From positions 1 through 64,000 of the forward strand of contig CP145420.1 in NCBI GenBank assembly GCA_036867785.1: a DNA stretch of 64,000 nt, in the 5' to 3' direction. The DNA is from Plasmodiophora brassicae (lineage: Eukaryota > Endomyxa: Phytomyxea > Phytomyxea > Plasmodiophorida). Under the pieces are notes generated by a model that ran no database searches, had not been told where the DNA came from, and worked only from the letters and a program-made list of their open reading frames with translations. The position numbers were made by a program, and so were the translations under genes. Positions 1-8,525 of this stretch are shown one piece after another; position 1 is the stretch's first letter, and every line of letters starts with the position of its first letter.

Positions 1-360
1 ACCCTAAAACCCTAAAACCCTAAAACCCTAAAACCCTAAAACCCTAAACCCTAAAACCCTAAAACCCTAAAAACCCTAAAACCCTAAAACCCTAAAACCC
101 TAAAACCCTAAAACCCTAAAACCCTAAAACCCTAAAACCCTAAAACCCTAAAACCCTAAAACCCTAAAACCCTAAAACCCTAAAACCCTAAAACCCTAAA
201 ACCCTAAAACCCTAAAACCCTAAAACCCTAAAACCCTAAAACCCTAAAACCCTAAAACCCTAAAAAACCCTAAAACCCTAAAAAACCCTAAAAAACCCTA
301 AAAAAACCCTAAAAAACCCTAAAACCCTAAAAAACCCTAAAACCCTAAAAAAACCCTAAA
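1..360. repeat. Telomeric repeat array (CCCTAAAA)n
   Basis: About 360 bp of tandem CCCTAAAA, which reads TTTTAGGG on the other strand and runs toward the window start, as expected for a left chromosome end. The outer part is nearly uniform with an occasional CCCTAAA or CCCTAAAAA unit. From about position 260 inward the units become irregular, mostly CCCTAAAAAA. This 8-nt type is known from Chlamydomonas and some protists. The array passes straight into a retrotransposon coding frame at about 360 with no spacer. Confidence 0.97.
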
Positions 361-3300
361 CTGGACTCCTTCCGCCTTAAGTAACTCCTTAACCTCATCA
401 GCAAGGTGATGTTTCTCCTTCCTCATCCTGGCGGCATGTGCCTTCACCAGCTTCGGTACATCCATCGCCAACCTGCAGATTGGCTCCCATGAATCCTCCG
501 CTTCAGAGAAACCCTTCCATCCGATCAACAATTCCAATTCCCCTGTCTCCGGACTGTGCCTGCAGTCCTTGAAGACTTCAATGGCGAAACGCTCATTGTC
601 ATAATCCATCTGTCGCTTCAGTTCCTCAGTGGCATTCACTTTGCCATGTTCATAGAGGCGAACGCGGTCCCCGTGAACGGTTCGAGTGTCCGTCTCATTG
701 AACATATTCCTCACCTCGTAGGTGTAGTTCTCGTGGCTATCAGTTATTTGATATAGGCCCCGCCACTTCATAAAGAGCTTCTTGCCCGGAACCTTACCCG
801 GTTCAGGCAATCCGATGAGTACATAGTCACCGATCTGAAAGTTCGGTGCAGTTGCTCGTCGGTACGCGTCGCTCCTCTTCCTGTGTACGGCTCGGATTTT
901 CTTCGATTGCTGCACTGCTCCCTTGTGCATTTCATTCAGCGACGTCTGCAATTGCATGACTAGCTCCTGAATATGCTCCTTTGAGAGTGTAGCTTCCCCA
1001 TACTTCTCATCCCCTGGCCTCTTGAACACTTGCTTCAGCGGGTTGTCTGGTTGACGTCCCATCATCACTGTCACTGGCGCATTCCCGTTGGTACGCGCCT
1101 GCGACCTGTGATTGATCGTGTGTTCAATGTTGTGGTTCAACCATGGCCAATCGTATTTGTCCCACTGCAATTCAGACAGAAGTGCTCTGACTAGTTGCAA
1201 GTAGTTCCTGTTGATCACCTCAATTGATCCATTACTGTAATGCCCATAGGCAACAGTCGGGTGATGAGCAAATCCACATCGACGCGCCAGTTCCTTCACA
1301 ACGTTTGCCAGAAAGCAAGACGCCATGTCTGACACCATCAACTCAAACGTTCCGAAGATAGCCCTCCATTCGAGCAGTGCCTCTACAGTGGTTTCCGCAT
1401 TGGGTGTATGGTCAGGAGTAATCTTGACCATGCCAGACAGATCATCCCTGATTATCAGATTCCATTGCAGATCATGTCTTCCGCCCTTCTGAGCCGCCAT
1501 CATGTATAGCCAATCCAAGTGAATCACCTGATTCGGCCTAACACCATGAACAGCTGTTCCCAATGGCCTGGGAATCCTAACCCCGCCCCTTGTCGGTAGA
1601 CAGTTCAAACACGCGTTGCAGAACGTCCTCATGTCCTCATCGCAGTGTGCCCAATGGCAGAACTCCCCCAACTTCCTCAACGAGGCCTTCAGTCCTAGAT
1701 GCCCACTGTTTCCGCCCGCATGAGCAATAGCGCATAGCTGCAGCTTCAGCTCGTTGCATTCGTCTGGTATGATCACCTGTCCCTTCCCTGTGACGAAGAG
1801 ATCATCACCATTCTTCGGTCGTTTCGTTCCTCTGAGCCATTTCCTCTGAGCCTTACGGATTTCGTCCACGGTCGGCCATTGGAATTCCTTCCTTTGTAAC
1901 GGCCGTACCCGATATCCGTCCTCAATTTGAAGCGTTATCCTCCTGATCGTGCGTACCTCTAGGTGCTGGTCATCAGGCCCACCGTCCGGTGCACCCCACC
2001 GCGTCATAAGATCCGACCACACATTGTCCTCCCCCGCAATGTGTTCAATGACGTAGTTGACCCTCTGTATGTCCAGTGCCCATCGTTGCAGTTTCTGCGC
2101 CGTTGGCTTTGACACGTCCGTTGGTGAGAATATCCTCACGAGATTCCTATGATCGGTAAACAAACGAAACTGCTCGTTGGTTGTAACGAGATAGTCCAGT
2201 TTGTCAATCCCATCCTTGATCGCGAACCCTTCCTTCTCCACCGTGGACCAGTTCCGCTCTGGGCCCGCGAACTTGTGTCCGACGAAACCCAGCGGTTCAT
2301 GTCGCTGCCCATGCACTGGTTTACCCAAGTCCTCAGGCGGAATCTGTGTGACTACCGCCGCGCTGTTAACCTCATTTGCATCTGAGAATAGGCATTGGAT
2401 CCGGTCCTTTCGCGGGTACGCTAGTTGGACCGTGTCCGCCACTGCCATCTTCAGTTTCTCGAATGCCAGCGCATGTTCGGGTGACCATCCATATTTGCAC
2501 AATCGCACCCTCCTGGCAATGGCTTTCGTCCTGCCAGGTTGGTCCTTCATTGCATCCTCGTATATCCTCTGTAACAGGTGTACCTTCCTGTTGTACTCAG
2601 GGATGGACCTACTCATCCACTGAGTTGCCATAAGGAATTGTTGCAAGTCCCTTGCCGTCCTCGGCTGTGGTATCGCCATTAAAGCCTCAATCCTAGCAGG
2701 ATCGTGCCTTACCCCTTCTGGCGTGAATATCCTTCCACAAAACCGAACCTCTGTTGTGAAGAGCTCACACTTCTCCACGTTGAACTTGATGCTGTGCCGT
2801 TCGGCTAGCATCAGAGTCCGTTCCAACGTTCGGAACCAATCATCCTCCCTTTGGGCATGCCCCATTAGATCATCGATCCATATGATTAGTTTGTGGAACA
2901 TAAGTTCCCCGAACACCTCAAACATCCTCCCTTGATACTGAGGGGCGGAGTTCATTCCCCCCTGCATCGACCTCGTTGGCTTATACACCCCCTTATCTGT
3001 CATGAAGGAGAAGATCTCCTGACACGCTTCATCCAGCGGCATCATCCAGAAGCCTTTGAACGCGTCTAGCTTAAACCAGAACCTCGAGCCTGCCAGGTTC
3101 CTCAGTATCGCCTCCTGATGTGGCATAGGCCACGCCACGGCGACACATTTGGCATTAACAGCTCTGAGATCAACACAGAACCGCTTTCCGCCCCCTGGCT
3201 TCGTCACCACCACCACCGGTGAAGCCCACTTCGCGTTGTAGTTTTCAACGACTAGGCCATACTTCTTCAATTGGGCGACGAATTCCTCCATGAAAGCACT

Positions 3301-5025
3301 GTCCTCCATACTGTACTTTCTGGCTCGGCACCTGTAAGGTTCCGCATCCGGTTTCAGCTCCGTGACAAATGGTGTAACCCTGGCTGGACCATCAGGTCCA
3401 ATGCTCATACGCCAAACGTCCCTATATCTTCTGACGAGTTTCCGAAGCGATTTCCCCATCGCTTGCGGTAGGCCATTCCTCAATGCGCGCTCGACCATCC
3501 CGTCCATCTCCCTTTCCAGGGAGTCTGTGGAATCGGTTCCGATCCTCACATCCTCTGTTTCCTCTTCCTCCCCTTCCCAGAGAGGTGGCATCTCGTTTGC
3601 CATATTGTGCACTTCATCCATGACGTCATTCCCCTTCTTCGGCGTGCTCTTAATGAGTACGTCCAGGGCCTTCTTTGGGTGGATACCCAAGTCGTCCAAC
3701 AGCCTCTCCCCTAGGATTATTTCCTTTTCAGGAATGTCCCATACAAGGCATCGGCGCCGGCGAGTGATCAGTTCGCCTGCCGTCGTCGTCAGTCCCAGAT
3801 CCAGTATCATCACATGGTAGGCTGTGTGCTTCGTTTCTCTGTCTACCAGACAGAACGTTTCCGGCTTCTGGAGGTTCTCCATTGTTAACAATGGGTCCCG
3901 CTCCATTAGCTCGCGCGCTATGGTCAATGGCATCAGAACGTCAACCGATGTCGCTCCACTGTCCAGAACCCCAACGTAGTCTTCCTCATGTCCGTTTACA
4001 CGAACGACTACTTGGTCCCCTGTCCTCTGCGCCCCCTCCGACACTCTTCCTACCACTGGAAGCCATGGGTACTCTGACAAGTCGTCATCTTTATCAGATT
4101 TGGCCTTACGGGGTCCATCCCTTCCCGTTGGCCCCTTGCGGCGATCCTTCAGCAGGTCTGCGACCTGCTTCTTGGTAGGCTTCTTCGGGCAACGAAACGC
4201 TGGATGTCCAACCTCGTCACAGTTGAAACATCGCAGGTCCTTCCGGTGTCGTTTCGTGTCCCGGCCTCCATCGCCCCCCTCATCCGTCTGCGCCCCTCGC
4301 TTCCTCGGGGTGGGTTTGACCTTTCCCTTCCCCTTGCCATCCTCACGTCCCGGCTCCATGTACAACATCGTCTCCTCATACGATGCAGCTCGTTCCTTCA
4401 GCACCCGATAGAATTCCAAAGGGTCCTTCTGGAGATCGGTCTGGCGCTTCATGACGAGGGTCCGCATGAGCGCTTGTAAACCGGATGGGCGCACAGCACC
4501 CAGTAGGTACTTGACCAGGTTCTTCCGTCCCTCGCGGGACGTGAAGAGGTCCTGCCACCCGTTGCGCGCGACCAATTCCTCGTACTGCTGCACGAGGTTC
4601 ACGACCCTTGCAGCTGGTGTGGTGATGGTCAGCTTCATCGCCAGCTTCCGCATCTCCCGGTCGATGTTCGCGTCCGTCGAGCGATCCTGCTCCAGATGCC
4701 TCTTCATCCAGTCCATCAGGTCGCTCTCCGTCACCCCCTCGGCGTCCGTGCCGAGTTCCCACTTGCAGATCGCCCTGAGCAGACCGGGGTCGATCATACT
4801 CCTCACTGACCGTGGGATCTGGCCCTTGGCATTCGGATCGTCCCGGAAGTGATTCCGATACGTCTTCAGCTCGGCCATGAACGTCGTGACGGCCTTGCGG
4901 TCCATGCTCTTCAAGGTCGGCGCCTTGTTCATCTGCAGGACGATCGTTGAGCCTTGCACGCTCTGTCCTTGTTGTCGATCATCGACGTCATCTTCCAGCA
5001 GCATCTCCTGCGCGGTGGCCACCAT
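337..5025 (-). CDS. Gag-Pol polyprotein of a Ty3/gypsy chromovirus
   Basis: One open frame of about 1,560 codons from the first in-frame ATG; the frame itself opens 74 codons upstream at a GTG. Gag ends in a CCHC zinc knuckle (CFNCDEVGHPAFRC, near residue 265). The protease active site is DSGAT near residue 352. RT follows, with WIDDL as the catalytic two-Asp motif near residue 715. RNase H shows TDH in its expected place. The integrase has an HHCC zinc region and a D,D35E core (SDMASCF near residue 1232). A chromodomain occupies about residues 1478–1535 (GWKGFSEAEDSWEP). The last few codons and the stop lie in telomeric repeat, so the natural C-terminus is lost or replaced. No internal stop or frameshift was seen, suggesting a young insertion. 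Confidence 0.93.
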   Translation of the reverse strand: MVATAQEMLLEDDVDDRQQGQSVQGSTIVLQMNKAPTLKSMDRKAVTTFMAELKTYRNHFRDDPNAKGQIPRSVRSMIDPGLLRAICKWELGTDAEGVTESDLMDWMKRHLEQDRSTDANIDREMRKLAMKLTITTPAARVVNLVQQYEELVARNGWQDLFTSREGRKNLVKYLLGAVRPSGLQALMRTLVMKRQTDLQKDPLEFYRVLKERAASYEETMLYMEPGREDGKGKGKVKPTPRKRGAQTDEGGDGGRDTKRHRKDLRCFNCDEVGHPAFRCPKKPTKKQVADLLKDRRKGPTGRDGPRKAKSDKDDDLSEYPWLPVVGRVSEGAQRTGDQVVVRVNGHEEDYVGVLDSGATSVDVLMPLTIARELMERDPLLTMENLQKPETFCLVDRETKHTAYHVMILDLGLTTTAGELITRRRRCLVWDIPEKEIILGERLLDDLGIHPKKALDVLIKSTPKKGNDVMDEVHNMANEMPPLWEGEEEETEDVRIGTDSTDSLEREMDGMVERALRNGLPQAMGKSLRKLVRRYRDVWRMSIGPDGPARVTPFVTELKPDAEPYRCRARKYSMEDSAFMEEFVAQLKKYGLVVENYNAKWASPVVVVTKPGGGKRFCVDLRAVNAKCVAVAWPMPHQEAILRNLAGSRFWFKLDAFKGFWMMPLDEACQEIFSFMTDKGVYKPTRSMQGGMNSAPQYQGRMFEVFGELMFHKLIIWIDDLMGHAQREDDWFRTLERTLMLAERHSIKFNVEKCELFTTEVRFCGRIFTPEGVRHDPARIEALMAIPQPRTARDLQQFLMATQWMSRSIPEYNRKVHLLQRIYEDAMKDQPGRTKAIARRVRLCKYGWSPEHALAFEKLKMAVADTVQLAYPRKDRIQCLFSDANEVNSAAVVTQIPPEDLGKPVHGQRHEPLGFVGHKFAGPERNWSTVEKEGFAIKDGIDKLDYLVTTNEQFRLFTDHRNLVRIFSPTDVSKPTAQKLQRWALDIQRVNYVIEHIAGEDNVWSDLMTRWGAPDGGPDDQHLEVRTIRRITLQIEDGYRVRPLQRKEFQWPTVDEIRKAQRKWLRGTKRPKNGDDLFVTGKGQVIIPDECNELKLQLCAIAHAGGNSGHLGLKASLRKLGEFCHWAHCDEDMRTFCNACLNCLPTRGGVRIPRPLGTAVHGVRPNQVIHLDWLYMMAAQKGGRHDLQWNLIIRDDLSGMVKITPDHTPNAETTVEALLEWRAIFGTFELMVSDMASCFLANVVKELARRCGFAHHPTVAYGHYSNGSIEVINRNYLQLVRALLSELQWDKYDWPWLNHNIEHTINHRSQARTNGNAPVTVMMGRQPDNPLKQVFKRPGDEKYGEATLSKEHIQELVMQLQTSLNEMHKGAVQQSKKIRAVHRKRSDAYRRATAPNFQIGDYVLIGLPEPGKVPGKKLFMKWRGLYQITDSHENYTYEVRNMFNETDTRTVHGDRVRLYEHGKVNATEELKRQMDYDNERFAIEVFKDCRHSPETGELELLIGWKGFSEAEDSWEPICRLAMDVPKLVKAHAARMRKEKHHLADEVKELLKAEGVQFRVFLGF

Positions 5026-5230
5026 CGCGTCCTTCTTTGAAACCTTCCCCGAAAGGATGTTCAAGAGATCTCTGTGACGTCCCAACGGTGATGGTATATC
5101 AGCCGTGTAGTATAATCGTCTGTCTCCCCGACCTGCAGCTCCCACGGACGCCGTGCGGACTCCGTGCGCACTCCGTGCATGTCCGTCATTCTTAGGGCGG
5201 CCTAGCCGGATCACAGCTATTCTTGTCTTA
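340..5230 (-). mobile_element. Ty3/gypsy chromovirus LTR retrotransposon, 3' end truncated by telomere
   Basis: The element reads away from the chromosome centre. It keeps gag, protease, RT, RNase H, integrase and a C-terminal chromodomain, the domain order of chromoviruses within Ty3/gypsy. Nothing of the 3' untranslated region or 3' LTR remains: the coding frame runs into telomeric repeat. On the inner side the frame gives way within about 230 bp to a LINE fragment on the opposite strand. I could not define a 5' LTR or a tRNA primer-binding site because no second LTR is present for comparison. Confidence 0.9.
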
Positions 5231-5249
5231 TAGCTTGGAGCCGGCACAA

Positions 5250-7340
5250 GCGATTAGCATCGCTGCGTGGAATTCCGATGGTCTGGACGTCGCAAAGCTC
5301 CAGGCCACGGCCGCATTCTTCAGGGATCGTCGCCTAACGGCGGCGGTCTTTGTAGAAACTTATGTTCACTTCGAAACATCACTGACGAACGTCCTTGCAG
5401 ATTATAATGTCCGACATGTCGCCGGTGGGCGCTCCGCCGGTGAACTTCGCGGTCACGGCGGCATCAGTATCATGGTACCGTCCACTGTCGCCTTGCAAGA
5501 GGTCGCCCGCGAACGCAACCGAAGCGGCCCGAGGTGGGCAATCCGGCGCGTTGGCGAGGATCTACTCGTCGCTGGCGTCTACATTCGCCCCAGCCGGTCA
5601 CTACCCGACGTCTTCGAGTACGAGGTGACGCTTGTAGACCGGACCGCCCAATGCCCTGGCGAACGCCATCGGGGGACACTGCTCGGCCCGGGAACGTGTC
5701 GTCGTTGTCGGCGATTTCAACGCTCGACTCGGCGACATCTCGGGCGACAGCACGTCGTTCCCTAGGAAGCCCCACGTTCTGGCGCTGGCCGCACGATGCT
5801 CGCTGTCACTGCTCAACTACCCGCTGCGCGGCGATCCCAGCCGATGGACATTCGTGGTGCCCAACGGCAGCGGACGCTCCGTCGCCGATCTCGCCCTGGC
5901 TCGTGGCCTCGACGCCGCCGCCACCTTGAGTGTGGTCGGTGCGCTGGTCAGCACCGCGCATCGGATGCTGGTCATCGCGAGCGACCATGCCGTACTGGAG
6001 CGCATCGACCCGAGCCGTTATTCGTGGGCACGTCGGATGCTCGCCGATCCTGACGATCGTCCCGCCCTCACTGTCCTGCTTTCTCCGGCCTACAACTATC
6101 TTCGGGCCCTATGGATGGACGCCGCGCTGGACCTAGACGACATGCGCGACCAGCCAGTCGACAGCCTGTACCGCCATACTACTGCCGTTCTCCGTGCCGT
6201 CCTCGAGGACATCGCCTGCTGACCCAGCTCCAGATCGAAGCGGGGCCATTCGGCATCGATGCGCCCCGTCTGGAAGGCACTGCAGCGGTGCGACCTCCGC
6301 TTCTACCTGCACTCCATGCGCAGCGTCTTCTCGGCGACGTCGCAGCTCAAGCCGAGCCAACGCCCGTCCATCGAGGAGTTCACTGACCATTGGAAAGCGG
6401 TCTTCGAGAAGGCGGGCGTGGACGACGGCCCGCGCCTGCGTTCCCCACGCCTCTCCAGCGACCTGGACGACGAGGAGCGCCAGGTGTTCGACCCCGCTGT
6501 CGTCAGCGCCGTCATCCGGCGCCATGAGTGGATGAAAGGGGTCGGCCCGGACAACATACCGATGGACCTCCTGAAATGTGACCCGATTGCCGCCTGCCCC
6601 TGGATCTCCTGCATGTTCACATGCCTGTACACCGTGCAGCTCGTGCCGTCCGAGTGGCGTTCGGCGCTCGTCGTCCCCGTTCCGAAGCGCAACACCGACC
6701 CCGCTGACCCGTCCAACTGGCGAGGCATCGCGCTGAAATCCCACCCTGCGGAAGGCCTACGAGACATGCCTCGTCACGTACATGCACCTGAAAGGGTGGC
6801 TCCAGATGCACTTCCAGCTGCAGTTCGGGTTTCGGCGAGGTATCGGTGTCCCTGAAGCCGTGTAGGTGGCCGACGAGCTCACATCCCACTGGGCGTCACA
6901 ACGCAAGCCGTTTATCGAGGTCCTCCTCGACATGAGGAAGGCGTACGATAGCGCCCGCCGCATCCACGTCTACAACAAGCTACAGAGGCGCGGTGTGCCG
7001 GCCCATGTCATCGCCCTGCTGCAAGCCTTGTTCGACGGCTGCCACTTCATTATCGCCCTGGACGGGCAGCTCTCCGAGCGGATCGCCGCGCTCGTCGGCC
7101 TCTTCCAGGGCGCCATTGGCAGCCGTCGAACAAGGCTTGCAGCAGGGCGATGACATGGCACACCGCGCCTCTGTAGCTTGTTGTAGACGTGGATGCGGCG
7201 GGCGCTATCGTTCGCCTTCCTCATGTCGAGGAGGACCTCGATCAGCGGCTTGCGTTGTGACGCCCAGTGGGATGTGAGCTCGTCGGCCACCCACACGGCT
7301 TCAGGGACACCGATGCCTCGCCGAAACCCGAAATGGCATG
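5250..7340 (+). pseudogene. Degenerate non-LTR (LINE-type) retrotransposon: endonuclease and RT
   Basis: An APE-type endonuclease starts near 5253 (SIAAWNSDGL), followed after a frame change near 5650 by VVVGDFNARLGD, a typical endonuclease motif, and SDHAVL near 5985. A stop interrupts the frame at 6220–6222. The RT N-terminal part follows in the same frame (GPDNIPMDLL, WRSALVVPVPK, then NWRGIAL). A further frame change lies near 6750 and a TAG at 6865, before the RT core VLLDMRKAYDS. The RT catalytic FADD-type block is not present; the copy is interrupted by an inverted duplication. It is non-functional, and the 5' ORF1 and 3' end are missing. Confidence 0.85.
6825..7333. repeat. Palindrome: inverted duplication of LINE RT segment
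   Basis: Positions about 6825–7044 reappear as the reverse complement at about 7117–7333, with a spacer of roughly 72 bp. The arms are about 220 bp and differ at only a few sites. The left arm has TAG where the right arm has TGG (between EAV and VADELTS), and AYDS versus ANDS in the RT motif. Because both arms encode the same RT peptide, the inversion duplicated already-inserted element DNA. Confidence 0.92.
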
Positions 7341-7409
7341 TCGTCAAACATGGGGCACTCGTCACCGAAACGCGACACGACCGGACGCTGGTACGAAGCG
7401 CCGTGTCGT

Positions 7410-8525
7410 TTAATCGCTGCATGGGCGATAATGTCGCCAGATGACGCCAGGATAATCGGCCGATTCGCCCCGGATTCGCCTGCCGATGGGATCCAGGATC
7501 CGAGCGGCGCCGTCTTCGCAGGTTAACGGCGGTCGATCGTCACGACCAGACGTTCCCAGTTGCATCGCCGATACCCATCCGGGATCGACTCCACAAACGA
7601 CGACACGAGCCCGATCCCATAGCTCCTTCGACGCCGTCTTCGTCAGCATGTCCAGCGCCGCTTTCGCCATGTTGGTGTGCGGGTGCTGACTTGTGTTCAC
7701 GCGCGATGATTGCCCTTCCTTCGACGTCACATTCACCACCGTCCCCTGGGCGCTGGACAATGCCCCGGCCAGACCGTTCAGCAAGAGGAATGGGACGAAC
7801 GCATTGACGAGGAGGACTTCGAGGCATTCGCCTGGGTCGATCCCGCCCAACAGAGTCGACGTCCACGTCGTTTGCGAACGCAGGTCGCCGATCGTATCAC
7901 CGGTTCGCGGATCGACCGCCCCGAGAACGGGGAACAGATCGTCGCCTTGCTTGACGGCCGTCGATCGCTCGGCAGGAAGCAGTGCCTGCGACATGGGAAC
8001 GACGACGACGTCGTGCACCATGGGACTTCGCAGGCGTTTCAGGCGTTCCTCCTCCTGCACCAAGGCAGCGTAGAATTCGTCCGGGCGACGAATGGTCTGC
8101 GCAGCGTTGTTGATCAGGGCAGAAACGTTCGGGTACCGCTGGGCGAAGTGCCTGACGAGCGCTCGCACCCGAGCAAGATCCCTGAAATCGCACCCGTAGA
8201 CGTGGACACGCTCGCTGCCGTACTTGGCGAGCTTGGCGGCCAGGATATGCGGGAAGCGCGTCGTCGCGACAATAAGCGGCGCGCCCGAACCCAGCAGACG
8301 CTGGACGATGGCGAAGCCGATCTTGATCCGGGCGCCGGTGACGATGACCACCCCCGGCAGGCCGGTGAAATCGGTCGATTCGGCACGTTTCGCCGCGTTC
8401 ACCTGCGAGCAGACCTGGCAGATGGCAACCTGCCAGCCGTCGTGATCGCATCGTTTCCGGCACATGTAGCAGGGCCGGCGCCGGCCAGATCCATTCCCGG
8501 CGCCCGTCTGGTGCAGGCGGTCCAA
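7410..8525 (-). CDS. SDR-family oxidoreductase with N-terminal Cys-rich segment
   Basis: A Rossmann-fold short-chain dehydrogenase. The cofactor motif is TGARIKIG, then CDFRDL, NNAAQ and a serine strand VNVTSKEG. The usual catalytic YxxxK is replaced by PHTNMAK, keeping only the Lys. In my recollection a eukaryotic SDR subgroup shows this same His-Thr-Asn pattern, so it may be a lineage trait rather than damage. Ahead of the fold is a four-Cys segment (CYMCRKRCDHDG, then CQVCSQVNAAKR), which also fits that subgroup. The frame opens at TTG (8525); the next in-frame ATG is inside the Cys segment. The N-terminus overlaps the upstream GTPase frame by 127 bp, so the true start is unresolved: separate gene or spliced fusion. 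Confidence 0.75.
   Translation of the reverse strand: MDRLHQTGAGNGSGRRRPCYMCRKRCDHDGWQVAICQVCSQVNAAKRAESTDFTGLPGVVIVTGARIKIGFAIVQRLLGSGAPLIVATTRFPHILAAKLAKYGSERVHVYGCDFRDLARVRALVRHFAQRYPNVSALINNAAQTIRRPDEFYAALVQEEERLKRLRSPMVHDVVVVPMSQALLPAERSTAVKQGDDLFPVLGAVDPRTGDTIGDLRSQTTWTSTLLGGIDPGECLEVLLVNAFVPFLLLNGLAGALSSAQGTVVNVTSKEGQSSRVNTSQHPHTNMAKAALDMLTKTASKELWDRARVVVCGVDPGWVSAMQLGTSGRDDRPPLTCEDGAARILDPIGRRIRGESADYPGVIWRHYRPCSD

Noticed and set aside
4149-4762. Additional open frames on both strands inside the gag region
   Set aside because: They are shadows of the uninterrupted gag-pol frame, which has clear domains; their composition is Arg/Ser-rich and shows no family.
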